Below, in pieces: positions 21,549 through 31,703 of a stretch of DNA of 64,000 nt. The stretch covers positions 1 to 64,000 of the forward strand of contig QXCR01000098.1 of the NCBI GenBank assembly GCA_004380135.1, in the 5' to 3' direction. The DNA comes from Stemphylium vesicarium (lineage: Eukaryota > Ascomycota > Dothideomycetes > Pleosporales > Pleosporaceae). The position numbers and the translations under genes are program-made. The stretch's first letter is position 1. Each line of letters opens with the position of its first letter. Below the pieces are notes generated by a model, which saw nothing but the letters and a program-made list of their open reading frames with translations, did not search any database and was not told the origin of the DNA.

Positions 21549-22535
21549 TTTCTGTTCGTGCTAGGCGGATGCTAAGATAGAGATCTGGGAGATGTTTGAA
21601 AGTGCTGAGAAGATGATTTTGAGAGAGCGGCGGGATCAACACGCATGTTTATACTGCTCGGGTGGGAACTCTTCTCGACAGTACGTTGTCGTACCAAGAT
21701 CACTCGGCACTCTTAGCTAAACAGGACAGCTTACGAACTATGTTGGTCTCTAGTGATCTGGAGTTGTTCGGTCGTCGCCTCTCCCTTGCCCGCGATGCAA
21801 CGACGATCTTCCCGAACCCTTCACGAAGAATGTAGCCTCGCCAGCCCAGCGCATTGTCCAAATCCCTGCACTCGCACACGCCGAGGGCTAGATAGGATCT
21901 AGATACGTCTAGGAGAACAAGGTACTTGTGCCGGAAAGGGTTCAAAAGGTAACGTCTGTGCAGCTTTTACCTGAAAAGCGGCCCGCCACTGGGTCTATTT
22001 TCTGACATTACGAATTCGACTTTGCGAAGTCGTGTACGAACAAGCGCTTGTGTGACAAGTCTAAGCTTTCTTAGGCAAAGTCTCTAGATAGCATGTTCGG
22101 CGAACTGGTACAAGAGGTGCTTGCCTCCATTACTTTGGGCCGACGTGAATCCGATAGGTAGATAAATAGCGGTGTAGGTCGACTAATCTTGTAGATGGAC
22201 CGATATACTCACTCCTATTTCGTCTATTCCAGCCCGGTCAATCGTACAACGACAGCGCCGAAGCCGCCGGCTCGGCCTCGCAGCGGCCCGAGTACGTTAC
22301 AATAACCACCACACAACCCAGCGTCTCGCTCTCCCGTACATCCAAAGGCCATTTGCACCGCTTAATATTATAGCACAACCATTATCAGCTTTCTAATGCG
22401 GTCAAATAATTCGAGTACAGTCATACAGCCCAACGCCAAGACAGCAAGGCCAGCGTCTTCATTCCAATGTGTCCTAAGAAAAACCAAGACTCTCCTAGAT
22501 ATCCGCATCCAGTCATTTTTGTCATTAACATAGTT
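21549..22535. other. gene-free stretch
   Basis: It includes the promoter of the small cysteine-rich gene on the left. No coding sequence was recognised in the rest. Confidence 0.5.
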
Positions 22536-23060
22536 TCATCGGAATGGATTGGCGTCTTGCGCGCTATCTCTTTTCACCTGCCCGGGTGTCTCTTTTTCCA
22601 CCCACGCCGCCGTTCCACTGACATTGACTACGACGCAGCCCAATATCTCGCTCTCCCGTATATCCAAGCCAACAACAGCGTTCGCACCCTTGCCTATCGC
22701 TTCTTTGACAAGCCTATCGATAGCCTGGTCGCGCGCTTGGTATACGATGCTCGTCACGCTCTTCGCCTCACCCCAGGTAATGCTAAAAGTACTCGCGATG
22801 TTCTTGATAAAGGATTTCGTGTCTTTGCGCGTGGCGGATGTAGTACCGTGGACGGCTCCGAGGACGCGGATGATGCGGTTACCCGGCAAGTCTGAGGATG
22901 TAGATGTGAGAATAGCGGGTGTGCGGCTTTGAGGCACTTCGATCTCGGTTGCGAGAGGGGCGGCAGCGACGTCTTGGGGCATGGAGCCTTTCGAGTAAGG
23001 GTGCCAACTTGGCATTCGGTTTGGAGGGACCATCATGGTGGAGCGACGGTTCGTCAACAT
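22536..23060 (-). CDS. YbjQ/UPF0145-like putative heavy-metal-binding-domain protein
   Basis: A single-exon gene for 174 residues. Residues of about 60-155 match the YbjQ_1 (PF01906) fold: RIIRVLGAVHGTTSATR, then DQAIDRLVKEAIGKGANAVV and a final beta strand (GCVVVNVSGTAAWV). The first 55 residues are Pro/Ser-rich and probably disordered. The family forms pentameric small proteins with a suggested but unproven metal-binding role. Fungal members are uncommon but known. A shorter start at an internal Met is possible. Confidence 0.8.
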   Translation of the reverse strand: MLTNRRSTMMVPPNRMPSWHPYSKGSMPQDVAAAPLATEIEVPQSRTPAILTSTSSDLPGNRIIRVLGAVHGTTSATRKDTKSFIKNIASTFSITWGEAKSVTSIVYQARDQAIDRLVKEAIGKGANAVVGLDIRESEILGCVVVNVSGTAAWVEKETPGQVKRDSAQDANPFR

Positions 23061-23937
23061 CTTTGCTGTGTGGATGTTATTCGGCTGAACAAAGAATGTG
23101 GAAAGGCGCGATGCCGGTGATTGTTGCTGCTAAGTGGTGATGCAGGTGTGGTAAGAACGTATGAGTGAATCTGAAGAAGGCAGCTGGCGCGACCATCGCT
23201 CAATATATCCTTAAGCGACTACCTACCTACATGATAACATCGATCACATTTCGAAACGTTCTATTGTTATGCCTCACAAAAAGGTGCCCTGCAGGCGCAT
23301 TTCCCGCTCGTCTAAGCCACCAACGTAGCAGCTAAGACGGACGAAAGTGCCGTGCAACGCAGCATATGTACGCAGCGGAGATGAAGCCGCCTTTCGCGAG
23401 TAAAAGCTGTCGAGCAAAGTGCGGAGCGTTGTTCCGCTTTCTACGTCGTGTAGTGAAAGTTGTCGAGATGCTGAAACCCAAGGTGTCGCGACATTGCATC
23501 TTTGGTTTGAGATTAGTGATGACACATGGATGATACTTCCAGTACTTCCTTTAGTATTTGGAGACTCAGTCGCATGACACGAAACTTTCGGAGAGCAAGC
23601 TGTTAGAGGTGCAAGATTACCGCATACAACACATCCATGTGGTGGCTGCAAGGCAGACTTTGACGACTTCTTGGGAGTCATTAGCGACGATGTAAGCTTC
23701 TGCAACCCTGACAGAACTGCTAAAATGTTCAAACCTAGATTACCATTGTCTAGCGGTATAGACGTTAGTTGAGAGTAATTTGGTGAACTGTTGACCGATC
23801 CGCTGCAGCAGTCAGCCGAGTACTGCAAATGCATTCTGCTAACGATCGCGCTGTAACGCTGTATCTGACACAAACCACTTATACATATGCTGTATTAATT
23901 TCTTGCACTTCTTTTACTAATCCTACTAAGCAAGATT
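23061..23937. other. intergenic stretch
   Basis: A 199-codon open frame on the minus strand (23274-23873) lies here. Its composition (Ser-rich, no domain, no splice-supported extension) does not support a gene. The region holds the YbjQ promoter and the 3' flank of the amidohydrolase. Confidence 0.45.
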
Positions 23938-25566
23938 CTATACTGCATAGACCCTCCTACCGTCGAACCAGGTCTCCATCACTTTGGCCTGGAGCAGTTC
24001 TTCACCCTTCCACTCCATGTCCACGACACAGAAATCCGCCATCTTTCCAACCTTTAAACTCCCCACACGATTCTCAGAGAAAGACGAATACGCCGCGCCA
24101 TCGGTCACTGCGGTGATAGCCTGCGCCAACTCGAGACGAAAGTTCTCATTGACAGGCGCATCGCCAGCGTCGGGCTGGCGAGCTGACTTGCGAGTTGTCG
24201 CGACATAAAGATTGGGCAGTGGTGCATAGGGAGCAGTAGGGGTGTCAGAACCTATCGCCAATGTAGCTCCGTGATCTGCGAAATCCGAGTATGCGAATGC
24301 TCGCTTTACACGCTCGGGACCAAGTAGCTTCGGCCAGGCGCGGAGGATAGCTGGGTCGGAGTGAACGGGCTGGATGCTCGCTGTGATACCCAGACGACCT
24401 AGTCGCTTCGCATCTTCGGGTGCGGTGAGTTCCAAATGCTCGATGCGATGGCGCTGACCGGGCTTCCCGTACTTCTCGAGTACGTCAACGGCGTTGCGAA
24501 CAGCTTGGTCTCCTATGGCATGCAGCGCGCATTGAAGGCCACTTTCGGAAGCTTTCTTGACAACAGGATCCAGCATCTCAGGTGTCCAAATTGGACCCTC
24601 GGAATGTCCATTGGTAGTATACGGTTCTGCCAATGCCGCGGTGCATGCGTCAATAACGCCGTCGCAAATGATCTTGATCCCCACAATTCTCAGATCTGGG
24701 CTGGTTTGGCTGTTATACTTCTTGCTCAGTTCGATGGCGCGCTCGACCTGCTGCAATCGATGCTTTTCGCCATCACCGGGCAAAATACACCAATGCGCTA
24801 CAAATCGGAGAGGTAAGCCCTCTGTGGATCGCAAAGCAAGGATAGCTTCCCATGCACTCTCATCCATAGCCATGTCGATGCATCCTGTGCATCCGACTGC
24901 GTGATAAGCTTTGATCGCAGTCCTCAAAGCCGCCATCTTATCTTCCAGTGGAGTGACCTTCGCAAGATACGGCCATACGATTAACAGAACGCAAGCTTCG
25001 CTTAGAAGGCCTGAAGCATTTCCCTGCGCATCTCTTTCGATTGTACCGCCCGCGGGCGCCTCCATATCTTGGATGCCCATCTCTTTCAGCGCTGCGGTAT
25101 TACACCAGCACGAATGGATATCCTTGGAATCGACGTATATAGGCCTGGGGTCCAGATCATCCAGCATGCTCGCCTTGGCCTCCCCGTTGGTCATGGAGTG
25201 CATCCAACCCTTACACATAATGCGTGGCTTATCCGGGTTGGCCTTGGCATATTTCGAGATACGCGATCGAATTTCTTCCAAATCTTTTGCATGATCCAAA
25301 TCCACCTTGTGTAGTGATTGCCCCAGCATCAGAAAATGCATGTGCGCATCAATGAAGCCAGGAAGCACATGTTTGCCGCCAAGATCCTGCACTACTGCAC
25401 CAGCTTCGCGATATGACTGGACCTCAGGCGCATCCGAGCTGCCGACGAAGCTAATCTTGCCATTTTGGATGATTAAAGCGGAGTCGAATTGGCTTCCGGC
25501 TTTGGATGCACCTCCATTGAAGCATCGCGCGTTCGTGAGGACTTTGGTGTTCTGAGCAGCGGACAT
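23938..25566 (-). CDS. YtcJ-like metal-dependent amidohydrolase
   Basis: A single-exon gene for 542 residues of the amidohydrolase superfamily, amidohydrolase_3/YtcJ group. The metal-binding HxH is in GFIDAHMHF (His75, His77). Later ligands lie in LHAIGDQAVRNA and RIEHLEL, and the catalytic Asp lies in AIGSDTP. The C-terminal segment closes the small beta-sandwich domain (SLKVGKMADFCVVDM). No signal peptide is present, so it is probably cytosolic. Substrates of the group are N-acyl or N-formyl amides, and the exact one cannot be read here. It is divergent from a 2OG dioxygenase across a 234-bp shared promoter, so the two may be co-expressed. Confidence 0.9.
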   Translation of the reverse strand: MSAAQNTKVLTNARCFNGGASKAGSQFDSALIIQNGKISFVGSSDAPEVQSYREAGAVVQDLGGKHVLPGFIDAHMHFLMLGQSLHKVDLDHAKDLEEIRSRISKYAKANPDKPRIMCKGWMHSMTNGEAKASMLDDLDPRPIYVDSKDIHSCWCNTAALKEMGIQDMEAPAGGTIERDAQGNASGLLSEACVLLIVWPYLAKVTPLEDKMAALRTAIKAYHAVGCTGCIDMAMDESAWEAILALRSTEGLPLRFVAHWCILPGDGEKHRLQQVERAIELSKKYNSQTSPDLRIVGIKIICDGVIDACTAALAEPYTTNGHSEGPIWTPEMLDPVVKKASESGLQCALHAIGDQAVRNAVDVLEKYGKPGQRHRIEHLELTAPEDAKRLGRLGITASIQPVHSDPAILRAWPKLLGPERVKRAFAYSDFADHGATLAIGSDTPTAPYAPLPNLYVATTRKSARQPDAGDAPVNENFRLELAQAITAVTDGAAYSSFSENRVGSLKVGKMADFCVVDMEWKGEELLQAKVMETWFDGRRVYAV

Positions 25567-25800
25567 GACTAAGATGTTTGAGGGTGGAAGGAAGTTTGAG
25601 GAACTTGGTCACACATTGAGGGGGTTTATCTAAGCTCCGATGTAGCTCCGATCTGATAAGCCCCACTTCTCCATACCCTTATCAGCCTACTCCACCAGTC
25701 TACTCCACCAGTCTACTCCACATTTGATCGTGGATATACCTTGGACAGATACGTGGGCGTCGAAGTCGTCGTGTGAGAGAAACGTGAAACGACGGAAACC
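25567..25800. promoter_or_regulatory. short divergent promoter with iron-type GATA site and 13-bp tandem repeat
   Basis: The shared upstream region of the amidohydrolase and the dioxygenase holds ATCTGATAA at 25651-25659. This matches ATCWGATAA, the consensus for SreA/Urbs1-type iron-responsive GATA factors. A tandem repeat with unit CTACTCCACCAGT, 2.7 copies, lies at 25687-25721. A repeated AGCTCCGAT also occurs around 25633-25652. Function is inferred. Confidence 0.55.
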
Positions 25801-26978
25801 ATGGCGCAAGACACCCCAGAGCCAAATCAGACGACGTACGATGAGGCCAGAAATGGCGCTGCAGCCTACCTGCAATCTAGGCTGGCGGCCAAAGACCACA
25901 CTACCGATACAGACTTCGAGATTCCGGTCATAGACCTTGCACCTTCATTCTCTTCGTCTGTTTCAGATCGCAAGGCAGTCGCAGCTCAGATACGCAAGGC
26001 ATGCACGACCTCGGGTTTCTTTTACGTCTCCAATCACAATATACCAGGATCAGCTTGCAACGGCATCTTACATCAAGCAGAACGGTTCATCCACGAGTTA
26101 CCGTTGAGCAAAAAGCAAGAGTTGCACTTGAAGCACAACAAGTTCGGTCTGGGGTGGGAGCCGAGCGAGTATACCTCTATCGCCGGGGACAAGGAAGAGA
26201 AGGAGGTCTTCAACTTCGCGTACGAGGCTGAGCTTGACCCAACGGGAGGCGATGGGCATTACAAGAATTTGGATGGATCCACCGGAAAGAGTAACATGTG
26301 GCCGAAAGAGGACGATCTCCCGGGTTTCTACAGCGGCATCAAAGACTATTACGGTAGCGTATGTGGTATGCGACTGGAAAGAACGTGTAGAGACGTTAAC
26401 AAGCTGCTCAGGTCCTTGGCCTCGCCCGACACCTATTTCGTCTTTTTGCGCTTTCCCTCGACCTCTCAGAAGACTACTTTGACTCAATGACTACCCATCC
26501 CGGCGGCATTACGAGGCTGCTATACTATCCTCCACCGAAACATACCGTGTCAACAGCTGTGTCCTCTGGAATGGACGAACCGATTGGTTTGGGGGCTCAC
26601 TCGGACTATGAATGCTTTACTCTGCTCCTCACGTCGACAACTCCTGGTCTTGAGATACTTAAGCCTTCCGGTCAGTGGCACATCGCTTCCCACATTCCGG
26701 GTGCATTGATCGTGAACGTCGCCGACTTCCTAATGCGCTGGACAAATGGATTGTACAAGAGCACGGTGCATCGTGTCGTCAATCGCAGCGTTGAGGCGAG
26801 GTATAGCGTGCCGTTTTTCTTTTCCGTGAATTATGATACGGTGGTTGAGACGTTGCCGACGTGTTTAGGAGAGGCCGAGGAAAGCAAATGGAAGCCTGTT
26901 CGGGCCGGAGAGTACATTTTGGAGAGACTCAACGCTACGACCGCTTATGGGGCAGGTTTCCAGGAGGGCTCAGGATGA
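25801..26978 (+). CDS. 2-oxoglutarate/Fe(II)-dependent dioxygenase (isopenicillin N synthase-like)
   Basis: Two exons (25801-26358 and 26412-26978) flank a 53-bp intron (gtatgt ... gctcag, branch gttaac). Splicing joins YYGS to VLGLARHLFRLFALSLDL, giving 374 residues. The N-terminal DIOX_N part has IPVIDLAPSF and SGFFYVSNHNIP. The catalytic domain has the iron triad His249-x-Asp251 (AHSDYE) and His306 (STVHRVV), with Arg316 in RYSVPFF binding 2-oxoglutarate. It resembles fungal IPNS/ACC-oxidase-like oxygenases of secondary or small-molecule metabolism. The substrate is unknown. Without splicing the gene appears as two overlapping frames. Confidence 0.93.
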
Positions 26979-27174
26979 TTGTACCACTGCGATGCAAGGA
27001 TGAAACGAGAGACACGGTCTCGGCACTTCAGAGGCTCAACATGATGTGCAATGAGCAGAATGTTGCGTCTGATGAACGCTCTTTCCATTTCTTCTGATAT
27101 TCCACTGCCCCCAAGATATCAATGCACATTTTGGAAGTCTGAGCGTGCGAATAGCGTGTGGTATGAAGCGTGAA

Positions 27175-29136
27175 TCACGAGGTGTCGATAACATCGAAGA
27201 TGGCGGCTAGAAGATGATATCCTGTCCGAAAGCATAAAGAACTGCCCTTTTGCCGTTCAAGAAGTTTAACACAGCTTCTCAAATTGTCAAGCGTCGTGAT
27301 ACGAGTCGGAAGCGCGCAGTCGGTTGATGTCGCCATAGTAAGTAGATGTACGCACGTCGTCATTGCGGCCGCAAAAAAATCTAGCATATATGGCTGAGCC
27401 GCCAGAGATATGTCCGGTGCATTTTCAGAAGAAATAAGCAGCTTCTGGTGATGCGCCATCAACGCCAGATTGCAGTCGAGGGAGGACCAGTATGAGACAG
27501 GATACTGCGAGGGAGCCTCTGTTGACAGCGCGAATTGCCCATGGAGAATGGAGAGTGCGCGACGAAAGAACATATCTAGGGTAAAGCGCATGTATTCGTT
27601 GCCGGGCAGGCTCAAGGCTTGTCGCATCAGGTGACGGATTTCTAGGTCGTGACTCACCGCTTCATCATAAGTGATCTGGTTTGTGTGCGAATTCGTGCGC
27701 GTGAGAAACCTGCCGATGATGGAAAGTGACTGAGGTAGTATAGAATCGAAGCAATCTTCTAGTGTGGTAGGTGGGTCGGCCTTGGTGGCGATAGTCAGCG
27801 CGTCCTGTGGAAGTAAAGACTGTTGGCCGGTGATGAGCGACATCTGAATGTCCATGTATACGACCACAACCCATAGACGCCTGCGAACTTCTCTCTCGTG
27901 TACAATGGCGGGCTCATCGAATTCGGGCATCCAAGGTTTATGCAGTACCATCATCATAGCCAAACGCACGAGAAATCCCATAGCGTTCCAAGACGTATCC
28001 AAGGCCCAACAGGTCGCGTGTGCGACAGACTTTGCGAGTATCATCAGACACAATGTGCTTATGTTTGTCGTGGTTGGGTGAGACATGTACGAGGTTTTGG
28101 ATAGGCATGCCTCACTGGCATAAAAGTACTTGGCGGACGCCGCTTCATCGCGAGTAGTCGCATAGGCCCCCAATCCAATTACAACGAAGTATTGCGCAAG
28201 CCAGCTCAGGTCCGCTGTGTCTGCTGTGTCCGCTGCGCCCGCTTCCTCCCGAGCTCTCTGCGCTCTAGTCTCGAAGTCCGAGTAGTCGATCAACGGCATG
28301 GAGGGATGATATATCCGGAAGTAAGATGCAGCGTATGAACGAGAGACTGGGGAAGATGCTCGAAGGAGTTCCTGTATCATGTCGAATGATGCGTACTCTT
28401 TGCTCTCTGGACTTCCGAAGGGAAAATTACTGGCCAGAGCAAAGTCACTTGAACAGTCACCTGCAATGTGCTCTCGCATAGCCATTGCGAAGGGTGACGT
28501 ATCGAGCCCAGGGATCATTTCTAGCTAGATATCTATCAGCCGAAGGAACGCTTAACGCAGAATGCGAGGTCATGACGAACGCGATCTAGCAAGGCTTTGG
28601 TATGACTTGAACCACGCCTAGGATGAACCTATCAGCACCAGAGGATTCAAAATCTCCCCCGAGACGTCTGATACTCGTTGAGATTGTCACCTCCACCATG
28701 AGACTTACCGTCGTAGGAACCAAGTGGCAACAACAAACTCGGGATCGCCATTGCTCGGAACAATGCGCAAAAGATCCAATCCTGAATGAGTCTTGGATCT
28801 ATGCGTATAGATACACAAATTTTCGTACCCAGAGCGTACACATCTGCTGCATGGCGACTGTTTGTCACACTTCACCTTGAGCCGATGACATCGTGTACAC
28901 GATATGCAGGCTCGCGCGCGTTTCTTTGTAACGCGATCCGGGATAGAAGCAGTTGGCATTTCCTCTGGTACATAGGCGTAACGATTGGAAGAGTCGAGGG
29001 ACGATATGGTCCCGTTGCCGTAAGCGCATGTGCTGCCAGCTGCAGCGCAGCGCGCGCAGGTCGGCCACACTTTGTCGCATCGGCGTTTAGCGGAGCGGCA
29101 CCGTGTGCAGCTTTGAATTGCCCTGACCTGCGTCAT
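27175..29136 (-). CDS. transcription factor with two tandem Zn2Cys6 clusters and a fungal-specific TF domain
   Basis: The first exon starts at 29136 and carries two complete binuclear zinc clusters. Cluster one is in SCTRCRSAKRRCDKVWPTC and on to AGSTCAYG; cluster two is in SCTRCHRLKVKCDKQSPC and on to ENLCIY. About 45 residues separate them. The long exon 28518-27175 encodes the fungal-specific transcription factor domain (middle homology region), including SYFRIYHPSMPLIDYSDFE and REVRRRLWVVVVYMDIQ. The segment 28519-28720 between them must hold introns: a donor gtaagt follows CGACG near 28700. The reading phases require at least two introns with a short exon, and that part is not resolved. 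One Zn cluster is the rule, so the doubled DNA-binding region is unusual. The gene is divergent from an MFS transporter, suggesting a pathway-specific pair. Confidence 0.8.
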
Positions 29137-29721
29137 GGTAAGTTAAGGGGGAAGAAGACAAGCAGAGCTGTGTCGGCGATAATGCGGGCGCAGGTGCGGG
29201 CATAGCATATATACGCGAGTTCCATGTTAAAGACCGGATGAAGTAGAGTGGAGCGTGAAGCTTGCGGACATGTCGGCGCTTCGGCGTTAGTGCGGGCTAG
29301 TGGGCACTAAGTCTGGAATAGGCTTAGCAACGTTCTCTGGAGCTCCACCTAGGAGTTCTGTGACATCTGGAATCTCCTTCCCGACGTGACAATCACCCTG
29401 TGCGAGCTTTCCCCAAGACCAATGCGCATTTTTCGGGGCATTTTTGAGGCCAGCTGCCAAGATGTCTGCAATCAAACGTGACTGTCCGATTCGCTACGAC
29501 CTTATCCTCCAGGGCGCCTGGTTTGATTTAAGCCGCAAAACGATGCGCGCGGTGTCCTAGACTTATCGCCGGTGAAAGACCGACCGCATCGACAAGATGC
29601 GCGTCTCTGGACAATATATGAGAGGGAGCTCACCCACGATGTTCTCTCCGCTGTCGACAAACTTCAGCAGCGTTCCCGCCTTGTGCCTAAGCATTATCTT
29701 TTGCGAAAGTCCCATCATTCG
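29137..29721. promoter_or_regulatory. divergent promoter between the double-zinc-cluster regulator and the MFS transporter
   Basis: This is 585 bp with several CGG half-sites (for example around 29270-29295) and TATA-like DNA at about 29206-29214. A 62-codon minus-strand frame (29287-29475) reads smoothly (LKNAPKNAHWSWGKLAQGDC) and could be a coding relic. No family was recognised. Confidence 0.4.
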
Positions 29722-31526
29722 ATGTCCAATATGGCGACCCCAAATTCGATCGAAAAGACAGCGTCACTCGACCAGGCAGTCTCGCATACTTTCTCTTCAA
29801 AGCTCACTGTCATCGAGCGCTACCATGAGCTCCTCGCAGAGCAAGTCTCACAGCCTGACAAGGTCTTTATTGATGGCTACGAGCTACGGGAACACGATCC
29901 TAACCTGGTTGTACTCAACCACGATGATCAAGAACACCCTCGTGTATATTTCCTCTACGTACTTCAAGGAAGGAAGAAAGCTAACGATAAGCCAGAGTTG
30001 GGTCACTGCAAAGAAAGTCCGTGCAACCGCCATCGTGGCAGGCTGCTGTTTCCTCTCGCCTTTTTCGAGTACCATCTTTGCGCCTTCAATTCACCTCCTC
30101 ATGCGCGACTTGAAAATAACAGACAGCACCCTCGGCGCGCTGCAAGTGTCCATCTTTCTCTTCGCCATGGCCTTTGGACTCTTGTTTTCTGCTCCACTGA
30201 GCGAAAAGTATGGAAGAGTACCCGTCATTCATTTCGGAAACTTCATCTTCGTTGTGTTCTCTATCGGCGGCGGCTTTGCTCGAACACCCGTCCAGTTCTC
30301 AACATGTCGTTTTATCGCTGGTTTAGGGGGGTCGGCTCCTATCTCTGTAGTAGGAGGGTTCGTAGCCGATGTCTGGGATCTTGAGACACGTCCCAAGGCT
30401 TCTGGACTTGCCATGCTAGGACCGTGAGTAACGACCACTTGGTTTAAAGTAACCAAACTGACCAGATGCAGTGTCTTAGGCCCGGTCATCGGACCAGTCT
30501 GTGGAGGCTGGATGTCTGAAGAGATCTCCTGGCGTTGGACCCTCTGGATTCCGGCAATTGCCAGTGCCATACTTTCGGTTCTCGGGCTTGTCTTCCTTCC
30601 AGAGTCCTACGCTCCAGTAGTTCTGGAGAAGAAGTTGCTCAAAGCTCGCAAATCCGATCCTATGGCCATGTTATACACCGTCATGGAAATCCAGGAGCAT
30701 TCCAATGGATCTAACGCGCTGATCAGCGATTTTATCAGGCCTTTTGTGTACCTTCTCCTCGACCCAGCATTACTCCTGGCTTCCCTCTTCTACTCGGTCG
30801 TATTCGGAACCATTTACCTCATCATCGTCACTTACGCCGACGTCTTTGGTGTGGGATACGGACACTCGGTCGGCATCGTCGGTACCGATTTCCTCGCCGC
30901 CGGTATCGGAATGATCATCGGCACGCTTGGCACCATCAAGGCCATGGAAGCCATCTTCAAGCGGGACGTAGCGTCCGGGCAGATCAAGTACAAACCCGAG
31001 TCTAGGCTTCTCAGCTGCTTCGTTGGTGGCACCTTGTTGGTTGGTGGACTTTTCATGTACGGCTTCACTGCGACAAGGACACATTTCATGGTGGTAAGTT
31101 CCTCATTACACCGTCTCGCCAGGATTTTGACTGACGAATGACAGCCCCTCGTTGCTGTCTTGATCATGATGGCGGGTGGAATGAACATCACTCTTGCCTT
31201 GCAATTGTATGCCGTAGATGGGTTCAAATTTCCTGCTTCAGCCAACGCTGCCATCTCTTTTCTTCGGTGCTTGTTCGCAGGCGGCTTCCCGCTTTTTGGC
31301 GAGAAGCTCTTCGCACGCCTTGGCTTGGACTGGGGTGTTGGATTGCTGGGCTTTCTGGTACTTGGAATCGGGTGCCCACTAGTCACTCTGGTAAGTTTAC
31401 AATTCGCAGTTGTGTATGGCTCCACTAACGTCAACGCCACAGCTGTACATATTTGGGGTGAGACTTCGAGCAGTTGGGGTGGCCCGCATGGAACGATTCG
31501 AAGGGTCAAAGAAAGCGATCAAGTGA
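29722..31526 (+). CDS. MFS transporter, DHA1 (drug:H+ antiporter, 12-TM) type
   Basis: Five exons (29722-29943, 29996-30423, 30472-31093, 31145-31390, 31443-31526) are separated by introns of 48-52 bp. All introns have clear donors and CTAAC/CTGAC branch sites. They give a 533-residue plasma-membrane transporter. An acidic cytosolic N-terminus precedes twelve hydrophobic helices. Recognisable parts are the helix 2-3 loop with PLSEKYGRVPVIHFGN, the helix 4 segment CRFIAGLGGSAPISVVGGFV, the helix 5 segment VLGPVIGPVCGGW, and a central loop with the two halves around it. The short last exon ends ERFEGSKKAIK. This layout is that of fungal DHA1 polyamine/drug exporters. The substrate is unknown. 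The divergent Zn2Cys6 regulator suggests co-regulation. A longer N-terminus from 29572 is open but less likely. Confidence 0.92.
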
Positions 31527-31703
31527 CATCTCAAGTCTGCCGGCCAACAAGAGTTTCACTGTTTATCAGATTACAAGCTTGCGTTGGCTGTGCAATTCAA
31601 AATCGTGTATTTGGTCATCGGCAAAGCTGCAGGTCTCATCGTCCCAGGGTCCATGCCGACAGTCATGCATGCAAACAACTCTTCTTATCATTTTTCACAC
31701 TTC

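Noticed and set aside
23274..23873. 199-codon minus-strand ORF as a gene
   Set aside because: Ser-rich composition without domain, signal peptide or splice-supported neighbours; typical of a chance ORF.
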